Below, piece by piece: positions 35,747 to 46,897 of a stretch of DNA of 64,000 nt. The position numbers and the translations under genes are program-made. The DNA comes from Misgurnus anguillicaudatus. Its lineage: Eukaryota; Chordata; Actinopteri; Cypriniformes; Cobitidae. The stretch lies in contig NC_073337.2 of the NCBI RefSeq assembly GCF_027580225.2, forward strand, positions 12,577,001 to 12,641,000. The letters run 5' to 3'. Position 1 is the stretch's first letter. Each line of letters starts with the position of its first letter. The notes below the pieces were generated by a model. It saw only the letters and a list, made by a program, of their open reading frames with translations, had not been told where the DNA came from and ran no database searches.

Positions 35747-36270
35747 TTAAAGGAATAGTCTACTCATTTTCAATATTAAAATATGTTATTACCTTAACTA
35801 AGAATTGTTGATACATCCCTCTATCATCTGTGTGCGTGCACGTAAGCGCTGGAGCGCGCTGCGACGCTTCGATAGCATTTAGCTTAGCCCCATTCATTCA
35901 ATGGTACCATTTAGAGATAAAGTTAGAAGTGACCAAACACATCAACGTTTTTCCTATTTAAGACGAGTAGTTATACGAGCAAGTTTGGTGGTACAAAATA
36001 AAACGTAGCGGTTTTCTAAGCGGATTTAAAAGAGGAACTATATTTTATGCCGTAATAGCACTTTTGGGAGTACTTCGACTCGCCTGAAAAGTCCGCTCCC
36101 CTTCTCACTCTCATAATGGGAGAGGGAGGGTGTTACTGCGCCGAGTCAAGGTACTCCCAAAAGTGCTATTACGCCATAAAATATAGTTCCTCTTTTAAAT
36201 CCGCTTAGAAAAGCGCTATGTTTTATTTTGTACCACCAAACTTGCTTGTATAACTACTCGTATAATTTAG
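35747..36270. mobile_element. TTAAAGGAATAGTC MITE with long internal hairpin
   Basis: It starts TTAAAGGAATAGTCTACTC, a known MITE-type end, but the right partner is missing. Its inner part is a long inverted repeat: left arm 35961-36078, right arm 36141-36268, loop about 62 bp. Arms match almost base for base (AGGAACTATATTTTATG... against ...CATAAAATATAGTTCCT). Confidence 0.7.
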
Positions 36271-36332
36271 TCCTGAAAATGTATTTATTTTTTGTAAATA
36301 TTTCCCGTATTTTCTGTTTTATCTTTATAAAA

Positions 36333-36390
36333 TAGACAATCAGTCTGGTGGTGGTGGCCTAAGAATTTTGCACAGTTCTGTATACATATC

Positions 36391-36421
<31 letters not shown>

Positions 36422-36422
36422 A
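36333..36422. repeat. Tc1-type terminal fragment plus (TGTA)n run
   Basis: GGTGGTGGCCTAAGAATTTTGCACAG resembles the terminal repeat of a fish Tc1 family (GTGGCCTAAGACTTTTGCACAG from memory). It is followed by about six TGTA units at 36397-36422. Confidence 0.45.
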
Positions 36423-36828
36423 TACAGTATATTTATATAGATATAGATATATACATATACAGTGTAAAAGTTAGAATAATTACACAAAAATTTTCCAATA
36501 ATGTTTTTCATAATTCTAACTATACAATAAATGAGCCCACCCACAATGTTTCTATATATGTGCCACATCTGAAGCGGGAGGCTTTACTTCACACAGTCAG
36601 TTTAAGAAACAGCAAACAGACAGCAGTGAGTCATTTGATTGTGTAAGCTTTCAGAAAGTGAAGCGAGTCCCCTCTTAACAAGGCTAAAGCAGTTGATCGT
36701 ACAGACCTACGCGAGATCATTCCACATTAAATACGATGAGACATGAAAAATGATTTAGATTCAATTTAGCACAGTTCATATCATGCATTTTATAAAAATA
36801 AAAGGTGGAGATAAAAAGACAGTCTTAC

Positions 36829-36869
36829 TTGGATCTGATTTAGAGAATGTGTCCATGTCGAGCAGGTTT
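36829..36869 (-). CDS. Copine C2A exon (NLLDMDTFSKSDP)
   Basis: A 41-bp exon on the minus strand with acceptor CTTTTTACAG and donor GTAAGACT. One leading base (completing an Arg-type codon) is followed by NLLDMDTFSKSDP, and one base passes to the next exon. DMDTFSKSD is calcium loop 1 of the C2A domain. This is the most N-terminal exon I can find; the preceding exon, expected to end in ...VSVSCR, was not found to the right. Confidence 0.9.
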
Positions 36870-37521
36870 CTGTAAAAAGGAGAAAAAGTTAAATAAAAGA
36901 CTTATTATTTTCACTAAATAATCTAATGTCCATAATTCGTTTATCCACACAAGATATTGAAACTAAGCTATAAATGTGTTTATAATTATTATAAGTTAAT
37001 TAACATATAACCCAATGTAAAATAACTTGAATTCACAAATATAGCTTCTGAAAGCAAATCTTTAAAGGGTCAAACATGAAAAATACAAATGCTACAAATG
37101 CACAAAATATGGTCCTTTTAAGATTGGTTTTCAGTGTAAACTCAGAAGGCACAGCAGGCACAAAGTTGATTTTTCACATCTGTGCATTAGTGCAAGTTGT
37201 GAGGTAAGTTCTTGAGTCAGCGGTGTGTTATGAAAGTCTGCCCTGTCCATTCAGATCAAATCTTAAAAAAAAGAGTTTTTTTTTGTTCGAAGTGCATGGG
37301 ATTAGCAGTGAAAGAAGTACTGCAAAGTATTTTTAAGTAAAGTTTGCTTTACAAGGTAATGATAGACCCCTAAAATCTGTTTTGAGTTATATTTTTACAG
37401 TCATATTCATGATAAAGAGATTCACCACACTGCAAAAACGTAAAAAATGACTTAAATTGGTAACACCTAAAAATGTTTAGTTTTTTTCCAACTTAATATT
37501 TTACTTGAGGTGAAAAATTAG
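36870..37521. other. Copine upstream intron sequence
   Basis: AT-rich, without exon or clear repeat. CACTGCAAAAACG at 37429 resembles an element end but is unpaired. Confidence 0.4.
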
Positions 37522-38407
37522 GGTAGGGTAACAGATTTGATCCTGAAACATTTTTAGTTATGCTGGTTAAAAGTCTCCTCACATCCTGATAGCAATCATT
37601 GTGTTAAGTTGTTTAAATGTATTTGTAGAAACTTATGTCATCTGTGAAAGGCGTAGGACCAAAAAATGTTCAACCAATCATAGATTTCGGTTCGAACTGA
37701 CGTTTCCTTTTTTGTTCCTCATATGTAAGCGTAATTTGAATGCCCACCGCGCAGCGAGTCCACGCAGACACCATACGTCATCGGCGCGTTCACGTGTGCT
37801 CACCTCCTGTCTGTAAACAGCGAGAACAGCAAACTTTTCTGCTGAATTGACAACCTGTACGGGAGCCACAAAACGAAAGGCATCTTTTATAACAACAACA
37901 GGAAAAACTGTCTGGATCAGCAAGAGCAAAAACCCAAATGAACATCCGTAACTTTACTGTTTTACCACGAGATGCAAACAGCTGCAGGAGGCAAACGGGT
38001 CTGAAAGAGTCGTTGCACTGTTTATTTTGGTAAGGTAGGTGATATGTTTGTATTGAGATGGATTCAGATATTCTACTTTGATAAAACATTGTGTTGCTTA
38101 TGAAATTTGTGTTCGTTTACGGATTAGCGTAACGATATAGTTACTACATCTACACAACCGAACGTGTGCTTAAACTAATTCTGATGTAAACCAGTTGTTA
38201 ATGTTGCTTATTTTGGAAGTGTTATTCACTTTGTACTGCAAAGTTTTCTCACTGGTGAATGAGACATGAGACGTGACCGTCTGATCTGTGCGTGTTCATG
38301 TGTTTTGAAAGAGGCATGACTTTGGATGGCGATTTGACTTGAGGGTGGGATCGGGATTTCCTTGCTAGGCGGCTACCGTTAGCATTTTTCAAAATGTGTT
38401 ACCCTAC
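37522..38407. mobile_element. DNA element with GGTAGGGTAACA ends
   Basis: GGTAGGGTAACA at the left is mirrored by TGTTACCCTACC at the right. The 886-bp body has GC-richer stretches at 37735-37960 with short overlapping frames on the minus strand; none contains a recognisable domain. No clear target duplication. Confidence 0.65.
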
Positions 38408-39916
38408 CTTTAAGTACAACTGAATTGAAGTATTTTCAACTTTTTACAGTACAGTTAAATTGCAGTTAACAGGTCATGGACAGAACCTTTTAGTGCTGCC
38501 AATTTACCAGTAAGAAAGGTTGTAAGATTACCAGTAATTTACTGGTAAGTGCTATGTGTGAACGGATAATAAGGATTAACAAGCACACCTATATGTCCAC
38601 ATCTCTTCACCATTTTTTTAAAAACAGCTTATCATCTATTTGCCAAATTGCCATGTCTTTCGCACACTCTCTGTGAAGCCTAATGTGTAAACTGTTTAAG
38701 ATGCAGGTTGCGACTCTTCCCCAGTTCAGATCAGTTTGAAGTCACTAATGCTGCACGACTATAAGCCTTTTGCACAGAAATGAAAACAACAAAATAGGGA
38801 CCGTGGATATGAAGTCATACCCCTTATTGTTTACAAATACAACATTGACCTCAGTTCCCCTTTCTCACAGAGTTTAATATTTTGCTACTGATGTGTAAAT
38901 TATATCTTACTGGTAAAAAAATGGAACGTCACTGTGTGTGTGAACAGCACATTTTTGCAGTTACTGGTAAAGTCATTCTGGTAAACTCGTGGTAATTTCT
39001 CAGTGTTTCTCAGACCAGCAAGCAGTGAGTGAAATAAAAAAAAATTATTGGTTTTGGTCTGTAACCACAGTTCCCTGAGAAGGGAACGAGATGCTGCGTC
39101 GCCATAGTGACGCTTTGCAGAACGCCTCAGTGTGACTTTGGGTGTTGCGGTAATAACTATTGACCAATCAGAATCAAAGACTCGAACTAACCAGGACAAA
39201 TCCATGAGATTTTCAGGGACTTTTATTTAGTGTCTTATGCAGGTTCACACACTCTTGCATCATGCACTTTCACCATTTGTATCTGAGAGTTTACTCTGGT
39301 GCTGCGTCTGAAAGCATTCACTCCTTCACTATTCCCTATATAGAGAATGACATTTGAGTCCATTATATGGTGAAGAAGTCAACAAAAATGGACACTGACG
39401 TAAATACCATGCGTCAGAAGGTTGTTGTAGAGATTTGTCATAAACCTTTACACCTGTGTGTCGTTATGGATTGTACTGTGAAACGGTAAAGTTAGTTTCT
39501 TACTGTTTGGCACATTTGTCATATTTATTGTATTAGTTGATAATAAAGAGAACAAAAAAACTACTTGTCATATTTATTTACTATTATGTTTATTTATTAT
39601 ATTTAATAAAATATGTATTATGTAAGGTATCACATTTATTTTTTATTAGTTTATTTTTTTAAAGTAGAAAATAATTGAACAAGAACTAACAAAAGTGTAT
39701 AAAAATAAATATGTGGTGTTTACTGTCAGTATCCTTCAGCTGATTCCAGTTACGTGTTTCGACTTGTATCATGTTAAATAGTGAGTGACCGAGTGTACAT
39801 TAAAATGTACCCTCAAACTCAGAGTGCATTGTGGGTAAAAAGTAGTGAAGGAATGTAGGGAATGAAGTTGTTCACTCAGGTTTCGCACACCACTACAAAA
39901 TGGCGGAAGCCAAATA
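38408..39916. other. Repeat-bearing intronic or intergenic sequence
   Basis: No gene. 38495-38990 has TTACCAGTAA and TTACTGGTAA words at both edges and may be a MITE. 39065-39215 contains TTCCCTGAGAAGGGAACGAG, a self-complementary fish repeat motif. 39305-39900 contains CACTCCTTCACTATTCCCTA and a mirrored GAAGGAATGTAGGGAATGAA, suggesting another inverted-repeat element. Confidence 0.45.
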
Positions 39917-39917
39917 G

Positions 39918-40060
39918 TGCACTACACTCTAAAGATGTCTGGGTTATTTAACCTATAATGGGTAAATATCGGACAGAATGCATGCTGGGTTAAAAATGAC
40001 CCAATATTGGGTTGTTATGTCCAATATTTGGCTTAAAAATAAACCCAGGGTGTATATAGG
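39918..40060 (+). repeat. TGGGTTA-rich MITE copy
   Basis: Starts near CACTCTAAAGATGTCTGGGTTA and carries repeated TGGGTTAAAAATGACCCA-like words. Same family as 330-478. Confidence 0.55.
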
Positions 40061-40443
40061 AGAAGCCAAAGACATTAACAAGATGCTGCACTTCTATAAC
40101 TATTACTAAAATGGAAAGAAATGCATCGCCAAGTCAGTATAAATCCTAAATCCCCCCTTCTAAAAAAATAATCAATCATTAATTGCTAAAGACTGAACAT
40201 TCATAATTCATGATAATTGGGATTTTATCCAGCAATTTTAGAGATATCGCTCTTCCCCCATTTAAGTCAATAGAATTTGGTCTCGGATGACTGAATTAGC
40301 TTCCCAATCGCTTGGCAAACATTGCTGCCAAGGGACATTGTTACCCCTGTCAATCATTTTAACTTGACACCCATTTTATAAAACATACAACATGTTTTAA
40401 AAATGTAAATTAGCAGGCTAGCTGTCAGCACTGTGATGACATG
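40061..40443. other. Unannotated sequence
   Basis: AT-rich; nothing recognisable. Confidence 0.35.
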
Positions 40444-40679
40444 TTAAAGGGATAGTTCACCCAAGAATGAAAATTCTGTCATCATTTACTCACTCTCATG
40501 TTGTTACAAACCTGTATGAATTTATTTGTTCTGATAAACACAAAGGAAGATATTTTGAGGAATGTTTGTAACCAAACCGATTGTGAGCCCCATTCACTTG
40601 CATAGTTAGAAAAAGAATACTGTGGAAGTGAATGGGGTTCACAAACGATTTGGTTACAAACATTGAACTATCCCTTTAA
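40444..40679. mobile_element. MITE, AAAGGGATAGTTCACCC family
   Basis: TTAAAGGGATAGTTCACCC at the left and TTGAACTATCCCTTTAA at the right are inverted; inner arms include TTTGTAACCAAACCGATTG and its mirror. 236 bp, non-coding. Confidence 0.88.
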
Positions 40680-40736
40680 CATAAAACTAAATAAAACAAA
40701 CTGCATATCAATTAGGGCTGCACCATAAATCACATG

Positions 40737-41550
40737 CAATAGAGGGTATGCACATGACGTCACCGTCGACGACAGGGACTGCGGTTATGGCCACTGAGTG
40801 GCAAAAGACAGAGCAGCAGCATTTGAGTACAGCGTGACATCGGCGAAAACACGGTGAAAATGCGTCGAAATGGGAAAAAGCTGTTGTGCGATAGACTGTA
40901 CTAACAGATTAACAAGAATTAGGAGCTATCGTTTTACAGAGTGCCAAAAATCACCAAAAGGAGAAGTAAATAGATCGTTCATGCCAACGTCCACAGACCA
41001 CGTGGGTTGATTGCTAGGTTCACTATCAAGCAGAGTTTTTATTTTTTACTTAAATGTATTTTTCAAGTACAGTATTTGTATTTTATCCGTGTTTTTCTTT
41101 CACACTCCAAAGCATATGATCATAATTTTTATTCTATACATTTCATAAATACATGTGTTTGTTTTACATTTAATATTTAAGTACATTAACATACTTTTAC
41201 TCAAGTTAAAGTACACAATTTAAATGTAATTAGGTATTAAATAAATTTTAATATGCAATATTAAAGAATACACAGTATGATTCTATGCTTTAAATTGTAG
41301 TTAAGTATGTTTTTCCCAATACAAACACCCTAATAAAGCACAGATGCTTGGAAAATGTAACTACTAAGTATGTCCTCCTCTGCTATCAAGTCCAACTAAA
41401 TTCAATTTAAGCTGATAATAGTCAGTTGTACTGGGATTTTCGCAGCAGCCCCTATGAAAACCAGCCATTTTGGTGCACGTTTTGCTACTCAACCGGGCGA
41501 GCTCTCGCGTGGTCACGTGGAAAAGTGACGTCAATGCATACCCTCTATAG
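40737..41550 (+). mobile_element. DNA element encoding a THAP-like relic (P/THAP type)
   Basis: The ends contain ATAGAGGGTATGCA then TGACGTCAC at the left, and GTGACGTCAATGCATACCC then TCTAT at the right, so they are inverted repeats of about 28 bp. TCACATG repeats directly at 40730-40736 and 41551-41557, a 7-bp match (P elements make 8). The body has a THAP-like exon (40870-41010) but no catalytic part. The family resembles P/THAP transposons of fish; the assignment rests on this motif. Confidence 0.7.
40870..41010 (+). pseudogene. THAP-domain N-terminal fragment
   Basis: An ATG opens MGKSCCAIDCTNRL, and SYRFTE follows a few residues later; the frame stops after 46 residues. THAP zinc fingers begin M-x-x-x-C-x(2-4)-C and carry an FYRFP motif, so CCAIDC and SYRFTE are good matches. 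The later Cys and His of the C2CH finger are absent or frameshifted. It reads as the first coding part of a THAP-type transposase, broken. Confidence 0.6.
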
Positions 41551-41684
41551 TCACATGATTCCTTGATAAGTAGCAAATTACCATCACCTGGAGCAGCATT
41601 TACTAAACAAACCCATAATTCACGGAAAAGCTAGGCAATATCCCATTCATTAGCACGGATGAATAGCCTACACCACACTATTTT

Positions 41685-41818
41685 TTCATTTACTTTAAGT
41701 TATTCTGTTAAAATTGTTTTATCCAAAATAATACATGAATAGCACTTGTGTAACTCCTGTAAATCTCCCTCTATTTTCCATTATTTCTGTCTCTCACTCT
41801 TGTCCTTGAGTGTTGTTT
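41685..41818 (+). repeat. Left copy of an 8-kb-spaced inverted repeat
   Basis: TTTAAGTTATTCTGTTAAA, AATAATACATGAAT, CTTGTGTAACT and TTCCATTATTTCTGTCTCTC occur in this order here and in the opposite strand at 49863-50026. Identity over about 130 bp is high with small indels. They bracket the nested block between. Confidence 0.7.
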
Positions 41819-42078
41819 GGGGTTTTCTGGTTACTATGGTACCTCAAACAACACTTTAAAAAACTTCATTTGGTTTTCGAAGAACAAAGAAAGACATTGT
41901 GGGTTCAAACAATAGATATATACACTAGATGTCACCTTGGCTATGGCAGATCATTGAAACAAATGTGTCAAATACAGCCGCCATCTTAAAACAGGGGAAC
42001 CCCTCCTCTTTAAAGCAGCAGCGTCAATGTAGGCAAAGGTGTAACGGAAATAAAATCACCATAAATCAGAGAGACAGC

Positions 42079-42380
42079 AAGCGCAAAATGCGGCAGCGGC
42101 ATCTCGTAGCGGCACTTCCGGCGTCAACTCCAGCAGCCAGTGACGTTCTCCGGCATTTCGGAGCGGCATCTCGCGCAGCCAGTGAATTTCTTTCGCAGTG
42201 TGGCTGTTGGTAGCAATTTTCGCGGGCCAATTACATAATTTCACTTTAAAACTACATTTGAACTTTCATTTTATCATGAAATTTGTTAATATAGTAGTAT
42301 TAATCTCCAGCAGCCATGGACTTTTATCCGGCAGTCCGTGACTTTCTCCAGCAGATGTCGCTCTCTCTGTCTGTGTGTGG

Positions 42381-42411
<31 letters not shown>

Positions 42412-43030
42412 TCGCTGCTCATCAATTCTGGCAAAAATATGTAGTTCCTTTAATCTACAAGTTCACAGCATAACTTTTCAAAGTCCTTTCATTTTCTTAA
42501 AGACAAACGTAAAAAGTTTGGCTGGAGAACTTTTATTCATCCTTCCAGCTGAGCAGGGTGATCGAAAGGATGTCTGCCACCCAGGGATCGGGTAGAAAAG
42601 AATATCGGTGGGTAGGGGAGATGATGCAAAAATGTTTTAATGCGAAATGCAAATGAACCTGACATTCTAGTGTAATGTTGGTGCAATGTTGCACTGTTTG
42701 GTTATAAATAATAAAATATGACAAATAAATATAATTAAATGTGTTTTATTAAAAATGTCTCTATTTCACTTTGCGGTTGTAGCCTGAAAAATGGGTCAGC
42801 TGGACTTTCGGGGCCTGTAGGCCGAGCAATTGTGTTTTGTTGCATCAAATCAACATATAGATATTAAAAATATAAGAAAACAGTTAAATGCGTACATGGG
42901 TTATTTTGTGTCCCAAGCGAATAACCAAAAAGTGGGCCAATTTATGCCAAATTGCATAATTTATGTGTGTTATGTGTGGTCGCATTTGCTCCTAAAATCG
43001 AATTGGCGCGAGGTCAAATTTTGAAAGCCT
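42079..43030 (-). repeat. Foldback structure, left arm
   Basis: The arm runs from AAGCGCAAAATGCGGCAGCGG to GTCAAATTTTGAAAGCCT and is the reverse complement of 44565-45830 apart from indels. Shared landmarks are GCCAATTACATAATTTCACT, TATATAT, CATCAATTCTGGCAAAAATA, GGGTAGGGGAGATGATG and GGTTATTCGCTTGGGAC (mirrored here). No transposase is visible. Short frames in the arm recur in the other arm only because the DNA does. Confidence 0.85.
42381..42408. repeat. (AT)n run in left arm
   Basis: Fourteen AT units; the matching position in the right arm holds a much longer run. Confidence 0.95.
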
Positions 43031-44269
43031 TTGTGCTAATGCAAATATTTTTTGTGGTGCCACCTGTTTTTATTTCTTTACGAAACAATCACATATAAGC
43101 CTACTGTGGAACAATGACAGAGACCAATAATACTTTACACGGATGACTCAGTTTCGTGCTGTTTCATTAAGAAATGCGATCGTCAAAAACACACTGACAA
43201 ACCCTTAAAATAAATGTCTGTAAACGTAATGAGGTTGAATATATATATATATATATATTAGTAAAATGTACTTTTAAAATATTAAAAATAGTGATATTAA
43301 ATTATATTCATTTATTTCATAACCCTCAAAAGATTTGTACTTTCATTTTTAATTTAGTTTTGTTATGCAACACTTAAAAAATAATGTTTTTGTATAATAT
43401 ATTTTTTATTTGATTATTTTAAAAAATATCATTATGAATTCAGTTTATTAAACATGCCGTTTGAGACGTGAAATGTAATTAACCAATAAGTAAAATTAAA
43501 AGTTAAAATTCTGAATCTAGAAATTAAAAAAACAAACTAAAACAGAAAAATGGAATTTGTGAAAATAAAAACTGAATTTAAAACAATGATTTAAATCATC
43601 ATTTAAAATAAAAGTTAAAACATTTTTAGGGCCCCATGAATCTACACATTTTAAGTACATAAAAATAATTTAAGATCAAATTTGAATGTTCAAGCTTTTA
43701 ATCTTCAGGATGATGAAGTTAGCGTGCTCTTATAATTTTCAATGGATGATCCAAAATTTTGCTGATGCTCCTAACATTTACATTTGGGAGCAGCACCAAT
43801 ATACTAAACAGTAAATCTCGAGGCATGATAGTGCAGCAGCCTGTATATCAATACACAAAACAGAATAACTTTCTCTGATGTAGTGCAGCAACAGAATGTT
43901 TTAGGCCGGCGAGCGGCGACAGCTGCTAAACAGCCACGGCTGCGAAGTTATCTGGCTGCTGGATATACAGCTCGGATTCATATTAACTTAGGCCTGCTAC
44001 TCATATTAACCGAATAACAGCTTATATTCATATGTTATAGCATTTATTAAAGCATGTGATTTATAAGTTTGATTTAGTCTGCAACTAACTGTGATTGATT
44101 GAATCAGAAAGTGTAGTAATTCAGCACACACGCGCGTAGCGCATATACCTGCAGCGCTAACTTTCTCTGATGTACAGGCAACAGAAACTCACTTACAAAT
44201 TTCATAATGAATGCTTACAACTGACAATATATAATATTGTATATTGCTAACAGTAACGGCTGATATCCC
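43031..44269. other. Foldback spacer, AT-rich part
   Basis: Between the arms. 43237-43259 is an (AT)n run and 43260-43660 is very AT-rich. 43905-43975 starts GC-rich GCCGGCGAGCGGCGACAGC. AACTTTCTCTGATGTA occurs twice (about 43868 and 44159). No transposase-like frame is visible. Confidence 0.6.
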
Positions 44270-44564
44270 TGGCTGCTCGAGATGCCGCTGCGAGATGCCC
44301 CTGTAGAGTTAAAGCGGCCGGTTAAAGTCCCTGGCTGCGGTTAAAGTCCCTGGCTGCGGTTAAAGTCATTGACTGCCCGACATGCCCCTATAGTAAGCGG
44401 CCGGTTAAAGTCACTGACTGCCCGAGATGCCGCTCTGAGATGCCCTAAGCGGCTAGTTAAAGTCACTGACTGCCCGAGATGCCGCTCCGAGATGCCCCTA
44501 TTGAGTCAAGCGGCCGGTTGCTAAAGTCACTGGCTACTCGAGAAGCCGCACGAGATGCCCCTGT
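44270..44564 (+). repeat. GC-rich minisatellite array 1
   Basis: Imperfect units of roughly 40-70 bp with the core CGGCCGGTTAAAGTCACTGA followed by CTGCCCGAGATGCC(GCT). About five units end directly at the inner edge of the right foldback arm. The same units form 45831-46110. Confidence 0.82.
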
Positions 44565-45440
44565 AGGCTTTCAAATATATTTTGAGCTCGCGCCAATTCG
44601 ACTCCAGGAGCAAACGCGACCACACACAACACACACAAATTATGCAATTTAGCATAAATTGGCCCACTTTTTGGTTATTCGCTTGGGACACAAAATAATG
44701 TACGCATTTAACTGTTTTCTTATATTTTTAATAATTATATGTTGATTTGATGTAACAAAATATAATTGTTCGGCCCACAGGTCCCGAAAGTCTAGCTGAC
44801 CCATTTTTTTAAACATTGTTTTTAAGTTAAAATGGGCCAGGCCCAGTAGGCTACAACCGCAAAGTGAAATAGAGACATTTTTAATAAAACACATTTAATT
44901 ATATTTATTTGTTATATTTTATTATTTATAATTGGGCAGTGTGGCGTTGCATTTGCATTGCATTGGAATGTCGGGTTCATTTGCCTTTCGCATTGAAACA
45001 TTTCCTTTTATAAGTGTCTATCAACTGTCTCCCTATTTGGCCAATGCTCCTCTCATCATCTCCCCTACCCACCGACACTCCCCTCCACCCGATCCCCGGC
45101 CGGCAGACATCCCCCCGACCACCCAAGCCGCTCAGCTGGAAGGACGAACAAAAGCTCTCCAGCCAAACTTCTTACGTTTGTCTTTAAGAAAATGAAAGGA
45201 CTTTGAAAAGTTATGCTGTGAACTTGTAGATTAAAGGAACTACATATTTTTGCCAGAATTGATGAGCAGCGATTCATGCTTTATACATGCTTTATATTTT
45301 GTACACAATTAGGCTACAAATTAAACCTTATTTAATAAACAGTGAACAACAGCAAGAGCTGAAGGGTGTCTTCGTTACTGCAATCCTTTAATTTTTACTA
45401 TAAAAACGTTTCATTATGTTGCATATCCATATATATATAT

Positions 45441-45530
<90 letters not shown>

Positions 45531-45830
45531 ACACACAGACAGAGAGAGCGACATCTGCTGGAAAAAGTCACGGACTGCCGGATAAAAGTCCATGGCTGCT
45601 GGAGATTAATACTACTATATTAACAAATTTCATGATAAAATTAAAGTTCAAATGTAGTTTTAAAGTGAAATTATGTAATTGGCCCGCGGAAGTTGCTACC
45701 AACAGCCACACTGCGAAAGAAATTCTCTGGCTGCGCGAGATGCCGCTACGAAATGCCGGAGAACGTCACTCGCTGCTGGAGTTGACGCCGGAAGTGCCGC
45801 TACGAGATGCCGCTGCCGCATTTTGCGCTT
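44565..45830 (+). repeat. Foldback structure, right arm
   Basis: Reverse complement of 42079-43030. It is longer, mainly because of a larger (AT)n run and an insertion of about 150 bp at 45276-45428 (starting GCTTTATACATGC) that is absent from the left arm. The outer end carries GAGATGCCGC-type units leading into GCCGCATTTTGCGCTTG. The 175-codon frame at 45416-45943 runs through the (AT)n run and these repeats and is not a gene. Confidence 0.85.
45443..45528. repeat. (AT)n run in right arm
   Basis: About 43 AT units. Confidence 0.97.
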
Positions 45831-46110
45831 GTAGAGTAAGCGGCCGGTTAAAGTCACTGACTGCCCGTGATGCCGCTCTGAGATGCCCCAGAGTAAGCGG
45901 CTGCTTAAAGTCACTGACTGCCCGAGATGCCCCTGTAGAGTAAGCGGCCGGTTAAAGTCACTGTCTGCTCGAAATGGCGCGCGAGATGCCCCTGTAGCGG
46001 CCGGTTAAAGTAATTGACTGCCCGAGAGAAGCGGCTGGTTAAAGTCACTGGCTGCTCGAAATGCCCCTATAGCAGCCAGCCGGATAAAGTCCCTGAATGC
46101 CCGAGATGCC
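45831..46110 (+). repeat. GC-rich minisatellite array 2
   Basis: About six units with AGCGGCCGGTTAAAGTCACT and CTGCCCGAGATGCC cores, in the same orientation as array 1. It sits at the outer edge of the right arm; the left arm lacks such an array. Confidence 0.82.
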
Positions 46111-46411
46111 GCTACAAAATCCTACAATATATTAACAATTTCATGATAAATGCTTACAAATGGCAGTATATAATATTATTTTGTTTTTAAATGTAGTTTT
46201 AAAGTGAAATATTACATTGATTTATGTAACTGGCGAGCAAAAGTTGCTACAAACAGACACGGCTGCCACAGAAAGCCTGCCTGCTCGAGATGCCGCTACA
46301 AGATTCCACGAGATGCCGCTGTACTGACTGGTGCCGGAAAAAGTCACTGGCTGCTGGAGATGCCGCCGGATGTGCCTTTGCGAGATGCCGCTGCCGCATT
46401 TTGTGCCAGGC
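46111..46411 (+). repeat. Diverged duplicate of the outer part of the right arm
   Basis: Contains ATTAACAATTTCATGATAAA, TGTAGTTTTAAAGTGAAAT, AAGTTGCTAC and GAGATGCCGCTGCCGCATTT in the same order as 45600-45830, with lower identity. It ends GCCGCATTTTGTGCC, matching the arm end, so the repeat unit of this block has been duplicated in direct orientation. Confidence 0.75.
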
Positions 46412-46897
46412 CTTACTGATAAATCATCATGATTGGATTTTCTAGTTTTTTTTTTTCGTTGAAGGGTCAGACATGTATTTAGCATTGAGTCCAGAGAAAA
46501 TTTAAAGTTTTGATATTAAGAAAATTTACTTTTTCTAAGTATAAAGAGACCTAGGAAAATAAGTCTAGTTTTTAGACAAAAATGTGACCCGTCACGGAAA
46601 CCAGGGACACAAGTCGGCAGCACAAGTTTCGAGAAAATGAGAAACAAAGTTTTTTTTTTCAAAATTTGTGATTTTCGTTTTATTGCAGAATCTGTTAGTT
46701 GAGATCAGGAAGAAGCCTCTCCATATTTGAGATAGCAGTTTATGTATATTTAAAAGCGTACATTTTGCGGTTAAAATAGGCTTGTTTTCCGGAGATTCTA
46801 GCGTGCAGCGGGGGGCGTCATTGTCTGTGTGTATATTTACATACTGGATAAGCTTGTGTTTTCGCCTCCGCCCCCAAAGGGAACAGCGTGACTACTG

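Noticed and set aside
45416..45943. 175-codon plus-strand frame, the longest in the window
   Set aside because: Its first third is an (AT)n run read as Ile-Tyr repeats and the rest is foldback/minisatellite DNA. Similar peptides in 42056-42244 and 46204-46419 follow from the DNA repeats, and synonymous bias cannot be shown by eye.
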